NCBI RefSeq assembly: GCF_000687475.1
Contig: NC_057318.1
Span: forward strand, 2,914,001 to 2,978,000
Length of the DNA stretch: 64,000 nt
Source: Ustilaginoidea virens
Lineage: Eukaryota; Ascomycota; Sordariomycetes; Hypocreales; Clavicipitaceae
Direction of reading: 5' to 3'
Of this stretch, positions 47,401-60,329 are shown one piece after another; the first letter of the stretch is position 1, and every line of letters starts with the position of its first letter. The translations under genes were made by a program, and so were the position numbers. The notes under the pieces were generated by a model, which saw only the letters and a program-made list of their open reading frames with translations, made no database searches and had not been told where the DNA came from.

Positions 47401-50400
47401 CATTCTTCTTCTAGAAAGGTAGAATTACAGTCTAGTAAAGGCATTCGGAAGGGGTTAATTTATAGGAAGGTATATCGGCATAATTTATTTTATAAGGCTT
47501 ATAATATCTTGATAGATAAAGAAGGTAGCGGTTCTATTTACGTAAGGGCTAAAAAATACTAAGTGGCTATAAATTATAGTGCGATAGTGTCCTTTGTATC
47601 CTAATATATAACCCCTGCCATTATAACTTTAATATCTTTAATAATGTTATTAAAATCGGTATCTTTAAAGGCTTAGTCGGCGGTCCCTTTGTATTCCTAT
47701 AGGAAAATACGGAATTTCTTATTATTAAAAGCGGTCCGGTTAGAGCGGTTTTTTAGTTATTATGCCTTTAATTCTTATTGCTCTTTATCAGTATAATTAG
47801 ATATCTAATATCCTAATTTATTATAAACGAAGCATTTTCTTTAATAAGGCTTAGCTAGAAAGGCGCGATTCTATTATTGCTATTAAGGGGGTCCGTATCG
47901 TTAGGGGCATTAATACTAATTATAGGATTGACTATATCTACAATCTATAAATAATGCTATATTATCATTAATATTAGCATCTTTAATATCCTAATGTTGC
48001 TAAGGCTGCTATTATTATTAAAGGAATTGATGCTGTTAAATTATATAGGTAGTCTCGTAGATAGAAAGGGATCGCTATAGGTTAGCGGCAAGGCCTTCGA
48101 ATATAGAGGCATAATAATATATAGCCTAGCTATACTTAGGGGTATCCCTAATAGCATTAAGTACTTATCGATGAAGCTCTATATTAGCTATAAAGGGGGG
48201 AAAAAGACTATAATATAGGCATTAAAGTTCCTCTAGTAGGATATTAAGGCATTTAAGCTTTAACTTATTAGGATATTTCGCGATAGTTAATTAAAGTATT
48301 ATTCTATTCTAATAGTACAAATAGAATTACTTTATACTCTTATTCTCGAAATAGCTTTTAACTTTACACACTATATCGTCGAAAGTAAGGGTATTACGAA
48401 TGCGTTCGATATTATTAAAATAATATATCTTAGTATCGCCAATTAGTATAATTTGGAAGGCTCTTATAAGTATATAATCGGGCAATCCTAAAAGGCGGCA
48501 CTTACTCTTAAAGGATACTACCTTTAGTATAAGGAAGTCATCTATTTTGCTGCTATATCTATCCTCTATACGATAGCTGCGTAAAAGGTTAGATATCTTC
48601 TTCGAAATATCATTAAACCCGGCCTCTATATAGGCTCTTTAGGTATAATCTTCTTAGTAGTATTCCGGAGGGTATTCTAAAACAGCTTATCGGTAGCCTT
48701 ACGGTAGGCTAGCGGGATCTCTAGCTAGGTTATCCTATAACCTAGGTCGGTCTAGGTTTACCGGTCCTCCCGTTAAAATAGTCTATTTATCGGCCTAGGT
48801 AGGCCGATAGTACCGGGAGGGGTCCGGTACTGTGCCTATCTTTAGTATTATCGGGTAAGGCATTAGAGCTAGTAGTTAAGGCATCCGGGCCTGTGGGTTA
48901 TAGCTGCGATACTATAATTCGTGATATCTGGCATTAGGGGCAGTTATTTTATTAATATTAGGGGCTTACCTAGTGCCGCTAGTAGCGGTATATCGGGGAA
49001 TATTAATATTAGTGGCTTAGAGGGTATCGCTAGCAACTTTAAGGGTATTACCGTTAGCACTCTCTATTAATTAAAGTATATTATCGGGGCCTATAACCTA
49101 ACCTCTGGTCCTTATGGGCATACTATAATTCCGAGGGGCATTAGGATAGCCGCTTCAGCTAGCTCGGCTAGGGGTATAACCCCTAGGATAAAGTATTTAA
49201 TCGGTCGGGCTATAGTTATCGTCCGTTAAATATTACTATTATCGGGAGCTTTCCCATATTTTAAATAGCGGCCTATAAATAGATGCTTTCCCTTTTTATT
49301 ATAGTAGCTAGCCCCTTTCTTCTTCGGTAGGAATAGGGGCCTTCTTTAATATAGATAGAGGGATAAGGGGTTATCATACCATTAGTATTATAAAGTCCCT
49401 AGGGGTCGAAGGGGCTTATAAAGGTCTTTGCGAGGGTAATCGCGAGGGTATTTATAACGGCAATCGCGAGGGTATCTATAAGGGCATCCGTAAGGGTATC
49501 CATAAGGGTATTCGAATAATTATAGTAGAGAGTAAATTCCTCGAGCTTATAATAGAGGGGGCATTTTAGTTTATTTATATCTCCTATTCGGTATAAGCAG
49601 TAGGGACTGATTATTCCCTATCTAGATTTAACCGGGATATAAAGGTTTTGCATGCAAATTAGAGATCTATTTCCTCTTAAGGCTACTTAAGCATATGCTC
49701 TTATTAGAGATAATAGGTAAGGGTCTTAACTGCTAACGATCCTATACTTCTAATGTATACCCCACATTCCTATAGGGTTATTCGGAATTCCTATAGAAGC
49801 CGTTTATTAATACGGTTAAATAGCTCCTTAGTCCATTCCTTATAATTATTACGGAATTATTCCCATAGATCATCATCTATCTTATCGCCTATTGTATAGT
49901 TATTAATGAGGTAGGTAATACGATTGTATAACTATTCGTCTATAGTATTAGTAGGGTCAATCTGCCCTTTTGAATTAGCCTAGTCTTTTATAATAGTATC
50001 GGCGTAAGGCCTAAGCCTTTCGGGTAGTGATCCCTCTATCGTGATATTGATAGGGGTAGGCGTATATATTAGAAGGAAGTAATTAATAAAAGAAAAAAGG
50101 AAGTAATTAATAAAAAGAAGGAAGGAAGGAAGTAAAGAAAAAGGTCAGAAAAGAAGTAAAGAAGAAGGTTAGGAAAGAAGTAAGAAAAGAAGTAATAGTC
50201 GGGCAGGATATTATAGGCATTCCGGTTGCTTATTTAACTATTAAATATAACGGTAAATAGGCTCTTTACCGTAGATATTATTGCGGTTTAGGGTCGCTTG
50301 CGTAAAAACCCGCGTTTTAGCCTACTAATTATATTTACTAGCTGTTATACTATCAGTATGATATTTAGCGATTATTCCTCATGATAGACGAGTAGGGAAG

Positions 50401-50530
50401 GTTAGATATAATTAGTTTATCCCTTAGTTCGTAATATCTATAGCCATTCCTCTAAATAGGCTAGATCACATTCCTTATTAGCACGATTTAATTAAACCGT
50501 CTCTTCTTATTAGTCTTAGCTAATCTATGA

Positions 50531-50549
50531 AGTGAACTTCAACTTCACT
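50531..50549. repeat. Hairpin just inside the 5' LTR of element A
   Basis: AGTGAA and TTCACT pair around CTTCAAC. The same hairpin occurs at 59972-59990 in element B. It lies where the primer binding site is expected. Confidence 0.6.
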
Positions 50550-50555
50550 GATCAG

Positions 50556-50898
50556 TATTGGTATCACATCAAGGGGTACCTAATTATACGTAGGGTTGCG
50601 CGCGTGGTATTAAGTACCGTAAGGTTACCGGTCAAAGGTATAATTACTTCTTTGATTATGACTAACTAACTAAGAGGAAAGAAAGGAAGCAAAAGAGTAA
50701 TTATACGATGTGGCCTTTTTGTGCGTGCCGTAGTTATGTGCTTCGGCGCGGTCGGGCCGGACTGCCCGCGTGCCCTACCGGGCTCAGGGGCATAGGGGCA
50801 AAAGTGGCCACATCGTGCGTAACGGGTGTGCGCGGCACATTCGTCGCAATGTGCCCAATTGGTGCCCAATTGGGCACCTTGCGACAGCGATTCCGACA
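50556..50898 (-). repeat. 5' LTR of copia element A
   Basis: 343 bp. About 20 differences from its partner at 43425-43767, all transitions by my reading. Confidence 0.93.
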
Positions 50899-50903
50899 GT
50901 AAT

Positions 50904-52815
50904 ACTTAAGCGCTTAGAATACCTCCTCTTCTTTATCTAACTATTAGAAAGGAATGCCCTTCTTTATTAACTTAATTAAAGGTTCGGCGAATTAAGAGAA
51001 ATTAGGGATAAAATTATAATAAAAATTTGCGAAGCTAAGGAAGCTTTAGACCCCCTTTAGTTTTATAGGGGCTTCCTAGTTCTAAATAGCCCTAATCTTT
51101 TCAGGGTCTAAGCGGATCTCTTTTCCTACTATTATAATATAACCTAAATACCGGACCTCTATTATAGTAAAATTATACTTCTCTAAGTCTAGGTTAAGAC
51201 TAATATCTTAAAGTCGTTAGAGTATATCCTTAATGCATCCTATATAGTCCTCCCTCGATCCTAAGGTATAAATAAAGATATTATTAAGGTATATAGTCGC
51301 AAAATCCCTAAGTATATTCCCTAAGGCCCTATTAATATATCGTTAGAATATCGTAGGGGCTTTAGTAAGGCTAAAAGGTATAATAAGCCACTTAAAGAGG
51401 CCGAATCGCATGTAAAATGCAGTAAGGTATTTATCGCCTTCTGTAATATAGATCTTATAAAATGCCGCATATATATCGATTTTAGTAAACTATTTTACCT
51501 AGGATAATAATCGTAGGGTCTCCTTAATTAGCAGGAGGGGGTATTAATTTTAGGCTATAACTTTATTTAGGGCTTGGTAATCGATATAAAAATACTACCC
51601 TCTATTCCCCTTCCTAACTAAAAGGACTAAAGCTGCCGCTAATAAGGAGCTTGCCTAAATTTATCCTTTATCTATAAGGTCGGTTACCTATCTCTAAACC
51701 TTAAGAAGCTAGTCCTATAGCATATTATATAATAGGCCCTAAGGTAGGTCTAGTATACTTTTATCCGGGGCCTTTTTAAGCCGAATATAATAATCTAATA
51801 TACCCTAGTATAGAGGAAGGCCGGAGGCCTTTTCCTTATTAAATAAATCGCTAAATTTTTATAACTCTAGGGGTAGTACCCGCGGCTTCTGCGGGGATAG
51901 TATAGGGTCTTAATATAGCGGAAGTATAATGCAGAAAATACGCATTATCTCTTGCAGGCTTATAGCAATAAAAGAGGTTAATTAGTCCTTAGAATACTTC
52001 GCCCGCTAGAGCATACTATAGAAGATCGAACCGAGAATATTAACTATAGTAGGGCTAGACTATTATACTACCGATTCCTAAACGATAAAATTGCCTGCCG
52101 CTCTAATCTATATTTAATATTATTTCGCTTGCAATATAATATTACGGTATTTTATCTAAGGGAGACCTAAGATAATATTATAAGTAAAGCCTAGGATTAT
52201 ATAAAGTATAACTATAGAAGGCCAGCTATTAATATTAATATCCATATAAACGATATACATAATAGAAGAAATCGCTTCCTTATATTCCCCTAAACGGCTT
52301 TAAATCTCTATTGCTATTCCGATTTTTTTGCGTTATAGCAGGCGGATAGATTAGAGACCTAACTATTATACTATTTTTTCGCTTATAGCGCTATAGTAAT
52401 TATAACCTAAGTCGATTAAGGTATTAATAAAAGTATAAGATTTATATAATATCGGTACTAAAAAGGGGTGCCTATTTATATATTCTATAATCTCTTTTAT
52501 CTCCTTTATATAAAGTCCTTTTTATAATCGATTAAGGTTCTAAGCGTATACTTTAAGCCCTCTCGCGAGATTAAGCTTAAAGGCTAATCTTTTCCCTAAG
52601 AGTTATTACTATTATCCTCTTTAGCGGCCTAAGAGTCTACTATAGCTACTTTAACTATTCTTAATCTGTAGGCCTTTTGCAAATAATATTTCTATATATA
52701 GTAGGTAGAAGCACTATAACGAAGGCATAGATCCTTCTCCTATTGCTTATTAAAGACCTCTTATAAGACCCATTCGGCTATATATTACTTACTTTTTAAA
52801 GTAAGCTGGTTAATA
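50904..52815 (-). pseudogene. Gypsy G reverse transcriptase part, RIP-degraded
   Basis: Between elements A and B. On the minus strand, about 51520-51230, the reverse transcriptase is readable: KIDIYAAFYKI, EGDKYLTAFYMRFGLF, PFSLTKAP, ALGNILRDF, then YLNNIFIYT where the active-site YLDD is expected. The FANFYRNFI-like segment typical of the connection region follows near 51010-50960. The part at 52800-51700 is protease and linker region by position and is not resolved. Confidence 0.75.
52811..52815. other. Target site duplication TAATA, left copy (element B)
   Basis: TAATA precedes the left LTR of B and is repeated at 60330-60334. Confidence 0.9.
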
Positions 52816-53148
52816 TGTTGGTGTCACATCAAGGGGTACCCAGTTGTACGTAGGGTTGCGCGCGTGGTATTAAGTACCGTGAGGTCACCGGTCAAAGGTA
52901 TGATTACTTCTTTGATTATGACTGACTAACTAAGAGGAAAGAAAGGAAGCAAAAGAGTAATTACACGATGTGGCCTTTTTGTGCGTATGCCGTTGTCACG
53001 TGCATCGGCGCAGTCGGGCCGGGCTGCCCGCGTGCCCTACCGGGCTCAGGGGTAAAGGGGCAAAAGTGGCCATATCGTGCGCAGCAGGGTGCGCGGCACA
53101 TCCGTCGCAATGTGCCCAATTGGGCACCTTGCGACAGCGATTCCGACA
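52816..53148 (-). repeat. 3' LTR of copia element B
   Basis: 333 bp, TGTTGG to CCGACA, nearly identical to the LTR at 59997-60329. Confidence 0.93.
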
Positions 53149-53419
53149 CTGGCAGCTTCTCTTTTTATAGAAGCAAACATCGGAATCGCTAGGATGTAAG
53201 GCGCACACATAGAAAAGAAAGTGTGACGCGGTCTCGGTAGGTTGTGCCGCCGATAACGCCGTCGCGCCGCGTGGCCGGCCTGTATAGCCTTATCCCGTAT
53301 AGCCGGTATATTGAATATCGTAGCCAAAACAAAGGGGCAGTAATAAACGAGCCAAAATAGATATAACAGCAATAAACGAGCAAAAATAAATGCAGCATTG
53401 AATATAAGGAAATCCACCC

Positions 53420-56400
53420 ACTTGCCACACATAATATCACCAATACTTTCCAAATGCAGTCAGACATTAACCGACTTCTTTACCCACCCTTCAATACGTA
53501 TAACGGCCTTATTGTGGTCGATGAAGGTCTTAAGGGCTTTATTAGGCGTTCCCTTAGTTATTGCATCGGCGAGATTATTATTCCCGTTGATCCAACAGAT
53601 CTCATATATCTCCCGGCGCTCGTATGACTATCGTAGGGCTATAATATCTATTATAAGCCTTTTCTCCTTAGTGGTGCCTAGCTTAATAAGGCATTCGTAT
53701 AGCGAAAACGAATCTATATATATAACTGTAGGGATCTTCAGTAATCCTAACCGGCTAGTAATTATATTAAGAGTCGTGCCTATCGCATATGCGATATCGA
53801 CCCTTTGCACCATGCTATACAGCTCCGAAGCGAGTGCGCTGCGTATTACCCGCTTGCTCTTTATAGAGCTGTAAATAATAATGTTACCGGTCAGCTGGAA
53901 GGCGTTATTTGTAGTATCTGCCTCATTCCCTAGCATAATCACGTAACTAATCTGGGAGCTTAAATCTTTATTATTGGTAAAGGATCCGTCAACAAATATA
54001 AAGATCTTAGCTGTATTAAGGGCCAAATTGATGTACTATAGGCCACGATCCTAGTTATCGAGCTGCTATTAAAGGCGCTTATTCAACCTTGCGATATCGT
54101 TAGGGTTAGGTTGCTAGTATTATGCCGCGATAGATAGGTCAAAAGATGCCTTAGGCTGGCAGACCGTAGCCACGTAAGTACTGCGAGCGCGTTGTTCGAT
54201 ATAATTACGCTAGGCTGTAGGCGCATTCTTATCGATGGTCGCGATCTTCTTACCTTAACCTTTCTGGCGTAATATTATACCGTCAGTATTGGCCGTTAGC
54301 ATACACCCGTTAAATATCAGGGGCACGGTTAGTAATAGCTTCGTCTTAGGCTTAGTGTTAAAGCCTGCCTTAGTAAGCTCTAATTCTTCCTATTAGAAGA
54401 AGGCATTGTTATTTAGGCTAAGGGTATTATCAGTCTATATACCTACGATACTAAAGTATATGCTAGTACCGCTAGTAGGGTTAGGAGTGTCAGTACAGTC
54501 AGTATCGTTATTACCGGCGGATATCAGCAAACAGGGGTCGTAGGTTAATATAGTTATGCCCAATTTCTCGCGATAGTGCCGGAAGTATATCGCCCACCAG
54601 TGGGTGCCTGCCTTAGCTATTCCGTATAGTGGCTTGACCACTTCTATGATAGTATTATTAGGATATTAGTGAGCTATCTGCTTGGGTAGCTTGGTAATAA
54701 TCGACCGATTGAGGGTAGTTGATAACTATATATAAGCTTGTATGATGTCCCGTATCTAAAGAAATAAGCCGTGGGAGCGTTATAATGAAGGGGCTATTAA
54801 TATAAGTAACCATTAACTAGCCTATTGGATTGTGGGGGACTAAGTTAATATCAATCGTTTTTCATTATTATTATGCCTTTGAATAATAAGTCTAGACTTT
54901 TCGTATGGTGTGTCCGTGCCTTTGCCCTTGATTTCTTATACTATACGTAAGTTGAATAGGCATTAGGCTCTATATTGACCGATATTAAAGGTAATAAATC
55001 GGAATATATTACGGGCTTATAATGCTTTAATCTCTGTACGGTTAGATTGCTCGAAGGGGTCTCTAGGGGTCATAATCTTCCCTTCCCGGCGTAATTAACT
55101 AGTAAACTGCAGGTCGGCTTACTCTTTCGCGGTTAAGAAAGAGGCGTTAATAATAGTATTAGAAGCGATAGTATTAACGAGAGCCTCTTCTTAGTCCTTA
55201 TTGATTATAACGTCGGATATCACATATGCTAGCGGTGGTAATAGTAATACTAGCCTGACTTGATTAGGGCCAGTAGCTGGCGATAGGTATATTGCGGCTG
55301 TAGGTGTCATCGCGGCTAGAGGTGCGGCCGCAGCCGGTATCCTGACTTCCAGCCTGCCGGGGCGGGCCGGGCCTTTAGTATAGACGATATCTTCGGGATC
55401 GTCGGTAGTGGGATCGTTATTAAGGTTGTGGTTATAGGGCTTGACGACTATTGACTGGAACTTAACGGGGCTATAAGGCATTTGCATAATATAGGTCTTA
55501 CCATCGAGGCTGAGTAGCCGGTATGGCCCGTGCCATCTACCCTTTTCTCTCTATACCTATACATCGGACTATAGGGGTAGTCGGTAGATAGGCTATATAT
55601 CCGGGCCATTTTATTGGGCGAGGGTATCGCGAACCTATCGTCTAGCGAGGTATTTCCTAGCTTTGTTAGTAGCCTTTCGTAACGTTAAGGCGCGTTGTAA
55701 TACTAATAAGCTAGGGGGTGAGTCATCTATAAGTCGGGGATACGCTCTAAAGACTAATAACGTGGGTACTAGGCCGTTAGGCCCAGCAGAATCATTAACG
55801 GCTTTAATAGCTAGCTGTAGTTTCTGTTCCCTTGTTAATAGGTCGCCTATTTCTTCGTTGATAATGGTATAGGCTCTGCGTAATAGGGCGTGGTATCTCT
55901 CGACTTTGCTAATGCTGTGGTAGGCTTCTATAGGGATTTTATCTATATTGATAGATAAAAGTCGGGTATTGTGATGGAATTTAGTAGAGGCGAAGTTTGG
56001 ACCGGCATTATAAACTATCTAATCCGGCGGGCCGAGGTATATATCGATCTAGTATTCCTTAAGGGCATTCTAAACGTCTTAGGCCTTCTGTTTTTATAGA
56101 TTAAGGAATCTGGCTGCCTAGAAGCTTATCGTAGTATCTACAATATGCAATACCGGCCGATTATTAATATAAAGGATGTCGACGATAATTTTATAGTTAA
56201 ATTAGCTAGTATCGTTATTTTTAAGGGTGAATTTGAACCGGTTAGGTGCCTTTATATTCATCTAGTATTAATGGCATATATGGGTGATACTCTCGATGAT
56301 ATTGCGGTCAATATTATTATAACTAGCCCGTTAAAGCAATTTAGAGAGCCTATTAATGGAGGGGTGCCTGAATTAACGATAAAGCTAACGGATTTCCTAT

Positions 56401-56830
56401 AATAAGAGGTGGAAGGCAGTAGTATCTATGGTATTAAGAGTCTACTATAGATGTCCCCATTTCCTAATAATTAGAACCTTAATATCCCCTTTGATAAGCA
56501 AGTTATTAATATTATCTAGCTTTATGCCTATCCTATCTATATCCGTAATAGAATAGAGAAAGGGGGTGCCACTATTAAGAATATAGAAGGGGATATTACC
56601 GAATATTATTAGGATATTTAATATACTAGAAGATGTGGCAGAACCTACTCCGAAATTAATAGTATACTGTGTATCCGTTGACTTAATCGTTAAAGATTTT
56701 ATTAATCTCATTAGGGCTCTTGCTTAACTTATGCCTGCTATAGATAGGCCGGAGGCGCTGGTATCTGGTAGGATTCTGCGGAAGGTATGGTTACTATAGC
56801 GTTCTTCTTCTAGAAAGGTAGAATTATAGT
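53420..56830 (-). pseudogene. Copia B pol (protease, integrase, reverse transcriptase, RNase H), RIP-degraded
   Basis: On the minus strand from right to left, a protease-like segment lies at about 56800-56445 (DTSASG where DTGASG is expected, then FLYSITDIDRIGIKLDN and RKWGHL). The integrase lies at about 56380-55920 (RHPS zinc region, RFKFTLK, IIVDILYI, YLGPPD, VYNAG). The reverse transcriptase lies at about 55100-54150 (KPLYGIAKAGTHWWA, YDPCLLIS, then TDNT where TDDT is expected). RNase H lies at about 54026-53420 (FIFVDGSFTNNKDLSSQISY, IIYSSIKSKRVIRS, LASELYSMVQRVDIAYAIG). Integrase before reverse transcriptase is the copia order. Stops interrupt all segments. Confidence 0.85.
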
Positions 56831-59800
56831 CTGGTGAGGGTATTTAGAAGGGGTCAATTTATAGGAAGGCATATTAGCATGATTTATCTTATAAGGCTTA
56901 TAATATCTCGATAGATAAAGAAGGTGGCGGTTTTATTTGCGTAGGGGCTAAGAAATACTGAGTGGCTGTAAATTATGGTGCGATAGCGTCCTTTGTATCC
57001 TAATGTATAACCCCTGCCATTATGACTTTAATATCTTTAATAATATTATTAAAATCGGTATCTTTAAGGGCTTAGTCGGCGGCCCTTTTGTATTCTTATA
57101 GGAAAACGCGGAATTTCTTATCATTAGGAGTGGTCCGGTTAGAGCAGTTCTTTAGCTATCGTGCCTTTAATTCTTATTGCTTTTTATCAGTATGGTTGGA
57201 TGACTAATATCCTAATTTATTGCAAACGAAGCATCTTCTTTGATAGGGCCTAGCTGGAAAGGCGCGATTCTATTATTGCCGTTAAGGGGGTCTATATCGT
57301 TGGGAGCGTTAATACCGGTTATAGGATTGACCATATCTACGATCTATAAATAACGCTATATTATTATTAATGTCAGCATCTTTAATATCCTAATGTTGCT
57401 GAGGCTGCTATTATTGTTGAAGGAATTGATGCTATTAAGTTATATAGGTAGTCTCGTAAATAGAAAGGGATCGCTATAGGTCAGCGGTAAGGCCTTCGAA
57501 TGTAGAGGTATAACGATATATGGCCTGGCTACACTTAGGGGTATTCCTAATAGCATTAAGTACTTATCGATAAAGCTTTATATTAGCTATAAAGAGGGGA
57601 AAAAGACCACGATATAGGCATTAAAGTTCCTCTAGTAGGATATTAAGGCATTTAAGCTTTAACTTATTAGGATGTTTCGCGATAGTTGATTAAAGCATTA
57701 TTCTATTCTAATAGTATAAATAGAATTGCTCTATACTCTTATTCTCGAAATAGCTTTTGACTTTACGCACTATATCATCGAAAGTGAGGGTATTACAAAT
57801 GCGTTTGATATTATTAAAGTAATACGTCTCAGCATCGCCGATTAGTATAATTTAAAAGGCTCTTATAAGTGTATAATCGGGCAATTCTAGAAGGCGGCAC
57901 TTACTCTTAAAGGATACTACCTTTAGTATAAGGAAGTCATCTATTTTGCCACTATATCTATTCTCTATACGATAGCTACATAAGAGGTCAGATATCTTCT
58001 TTAAAATATCGTTAAACCCGGTCTCTATATAGGCTCTTTAGGTATGATCTTCTTAGTGGTGTTCCGGAGGGTATTTTAGAACGGCTTATCGGTAGCCTTA
58101 CGGTAGGCTAGCGGGATCTCTGGCTGGGTTATCTTATAACCCGGGTCGGTCTAGGTTTACCGGTCCTCCCGTTAAGATAGTCCGTTCATCGGCCTAGGTA
58201 GGCCGATAGTGCCGGGAGGGGTCCGGTACTATGCCTATCTTTAGTATTATCGGGTGAGGCATTAGAGCCGGTGGTTAAGGCATCTAGGCCTATAGGTTAT
58301 AGCTGCGATACTATAATTCGTGATATCTGGCATCAGGGGCAGCTGTTTTATCAATATTAGGGGCTTGCCTAGTGCCGCTAGTAGCGGTATATCGGGGAAT
58401 ATTAATATTGGTGGCTTAGAGGGTATCGCTAGTAACTTCGAGGGTGTTGCCGTCGGCGCTCTCTATTGATTAAAGTATATCATCGGGGCCTATAACCTGA
58501 CCTCTGGTCCTTATAGGCATATTATAATTCCGAGGGGTATTGGGATAGCCGCTTAGGCTAGCTCGGCTAGGGGTATAACCCCTAGGATAAAGTATTTAGT
58601 CGGTCGGGCTATAGTTATCGTCTGTTAAATATTGTTATTACTATCGGGAGCTTTCCCCTGTTTTAAATAGCGGCCTATTGTAAATAGGCGCTTTCCCTTT
58701 CTATTGTAGCGGCTAGCCCTTTTCTTCTTCAGTGGGAATAGGGGCCTTCTTTAATGTAGATAGAGGGATAAGGGGTTGTTATGCCGTTGGTATTACAAAG
58801 TCCCTAGGGGTTAAAGGGGCTTATAAAGGTCTTCGCGAGGGTAATCGCAAGGGTGTTCGTAAGGGTATTCGTGATAGTATCTATAAGGGTATTCGAATAA
58901 TTATAATAGGAAGTGAATTCCTTAAGCTTGTGATAGAGGGGGCATCCTGGTTTATTTATATCTCCCGTTCGGTATAAATAGTAGGGACTGATTATTCCCT
59001 ATCTAGGTTTAACCGGGATATAAAAGTCTTATATATAAGTTAGAGGTCTATTTCTTCTTGAGGCCATTTAGGCATATGCTCTTGTTGTATATAGTAGAAA
59101 AGAGTCCTAATTATTAATAATCCTATACTTCTAATATACACCCTATATTCCTATAGGGTTGTTCGGAATTCCCGTAGGAGCCGTTTATTAATACAGCTGA
59201 ATAGTTCTTCAGTCTACTTATTATAATCCTTACGGAATTATTCCTATAGATCATTATCCTTCTCATCACCTATTATATAACTATTAATAAGGTAGGCAAT
59301 ACGATTATATAACTATTCGTCTGTAGCATTTATAGGGTTAACTTAGTCTATTGAATCGATCTAGTCTTTTGTGATGATCTTAGCGAAAGGGTTGAGCTTT
59401 TCTAATAGTAGTGCCTCCATTATAATATTAATAGAGGTAAGGATAAGGTGGAAAAGGCAGAGAGATAGGGAGCGTTTGGCGTAAGTATTGAAGGAAGTAA
59501 TTAATAGAAGAAAGAAGGAAGTAATTAATAAAAAAAAGGAAGGAAGGAAGTAAGGAAGGAAGCAATAGTCGGGTAGGATATTATAGGCATTCCGGTTGCT
59601 TATTTGACTATTGAATGTATCGGTAAATAGGTCCTTTACTGTAGATGTTGTTATTACGGTTCAGAGTCGCTTGCGTAAGAACCTGCGTTTTATGCCTGCT
59701 AATGGTATCACGATAGATTTGGTGCTCTATAGTTCCCGGTATAACTAAAGATATCGTGATATTCAGCGATCGTTACTAACTGATACAATTAATTAGTGTG

Positions 59801-59971
59801 ATATTAGCGGTTGTTCCTCGTGATAGATGAGTAAGGAAGGTTAGACATAATCAATTTATCCCTTAGTCCGTAACATATAAGCCGTTTTCGACTAAATTAG
59901 GCTAAATTACGTTCCTTATTAGCACAATCTTTTTAAATCGTCTCTTCTTGCTAGTCCTAGCTAATCTGTGA

Positions 59972-59990
59972 AGTGAATTTCAACTTCACT
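59972..59990. repeat. Hairpin just inside the 5' LTR of element B
   Basis: AGTGAA and TTCACT pair around TTTCAAC, the counterpart of the hairpin in element A. Confidence 0.6.
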
Positions 59991-59996
59991 AATTAG

Positions 59997-60329
59997 TGTT
60001 AGTATCACATCAAGGGGTACCCAGTTGTACGTAGGGTTACGCGCGTAGTATTAAGTACTGTGAGGTCACCGGTCAAAGGTATAATTACTTCTTTGATTAT
60101 GACTGACTAACTAAGAGGAAAAAAAGGAAGCAAAAGAGTAATTACACGATATGGCCTTTTTGTGCGTGTGCCGTTGTCACGTGCATCGGCGCAGTCGGGC
60201 CGGGCTGCCCGCGTGCCCTACCGGGCTCAGGGGTAAAGGGGCAAAAGTGGCCACATCGTGCGCAGCAGTATGCGCGGCACATCCGTCGCAATGTGCCCAA
60301 TTGGGCACCTTGCGACAGCGATTCCGACA
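59997..60329 (-). repeat. 5' LTR of copia element B
   Basis: 333 bp, beginning TGTTAG and ending CCGACA. The differences I noted from its partner are mostly C/T or G/A. Confidence 0.93.

Larger units (their letters stand above)
43425..50898 (-). mobile_element. Full-length Ty1/copia element A, RIP-degraded
   Basis: A 7.47-kb unit with 343-bp LTRs at both ends and a GTAAT duplication, inserted into gypsy element G. Coding is on the minus strand: 5' LTR at right, gag, protease, integrase, reverse transcriptase, RNase H towards the left. A purine tract (AAAAAGAGAAG on the minus strand) lies just inside the left LTR. It aligns with element B along its whole length, with A carrying more T and A, so A is the more heavily mutated of the two. 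Confidence 0.93.
52816..60329 (-). mobile_element. Full-length Ty1/copia element B, RIP-degraded, least mutated copy
   Basis: A 7.51-kb unit with 333-bp LTRs and a TAATA duplication, inserted in gypsy element G about 1.9 kb of native sequence from element A. Same family and orientation as A. It keeps longer open segments (for example 53628-54026 and 55191-55487) and more G and C than A, so it has been mutated less or arrived later. Confidence 0.93.

Noticed and set aside
56145..56402. Plus-strand frame inside element B
   Set aside because: It is the complement of the integrase region, which reads correctly on the minus strand.
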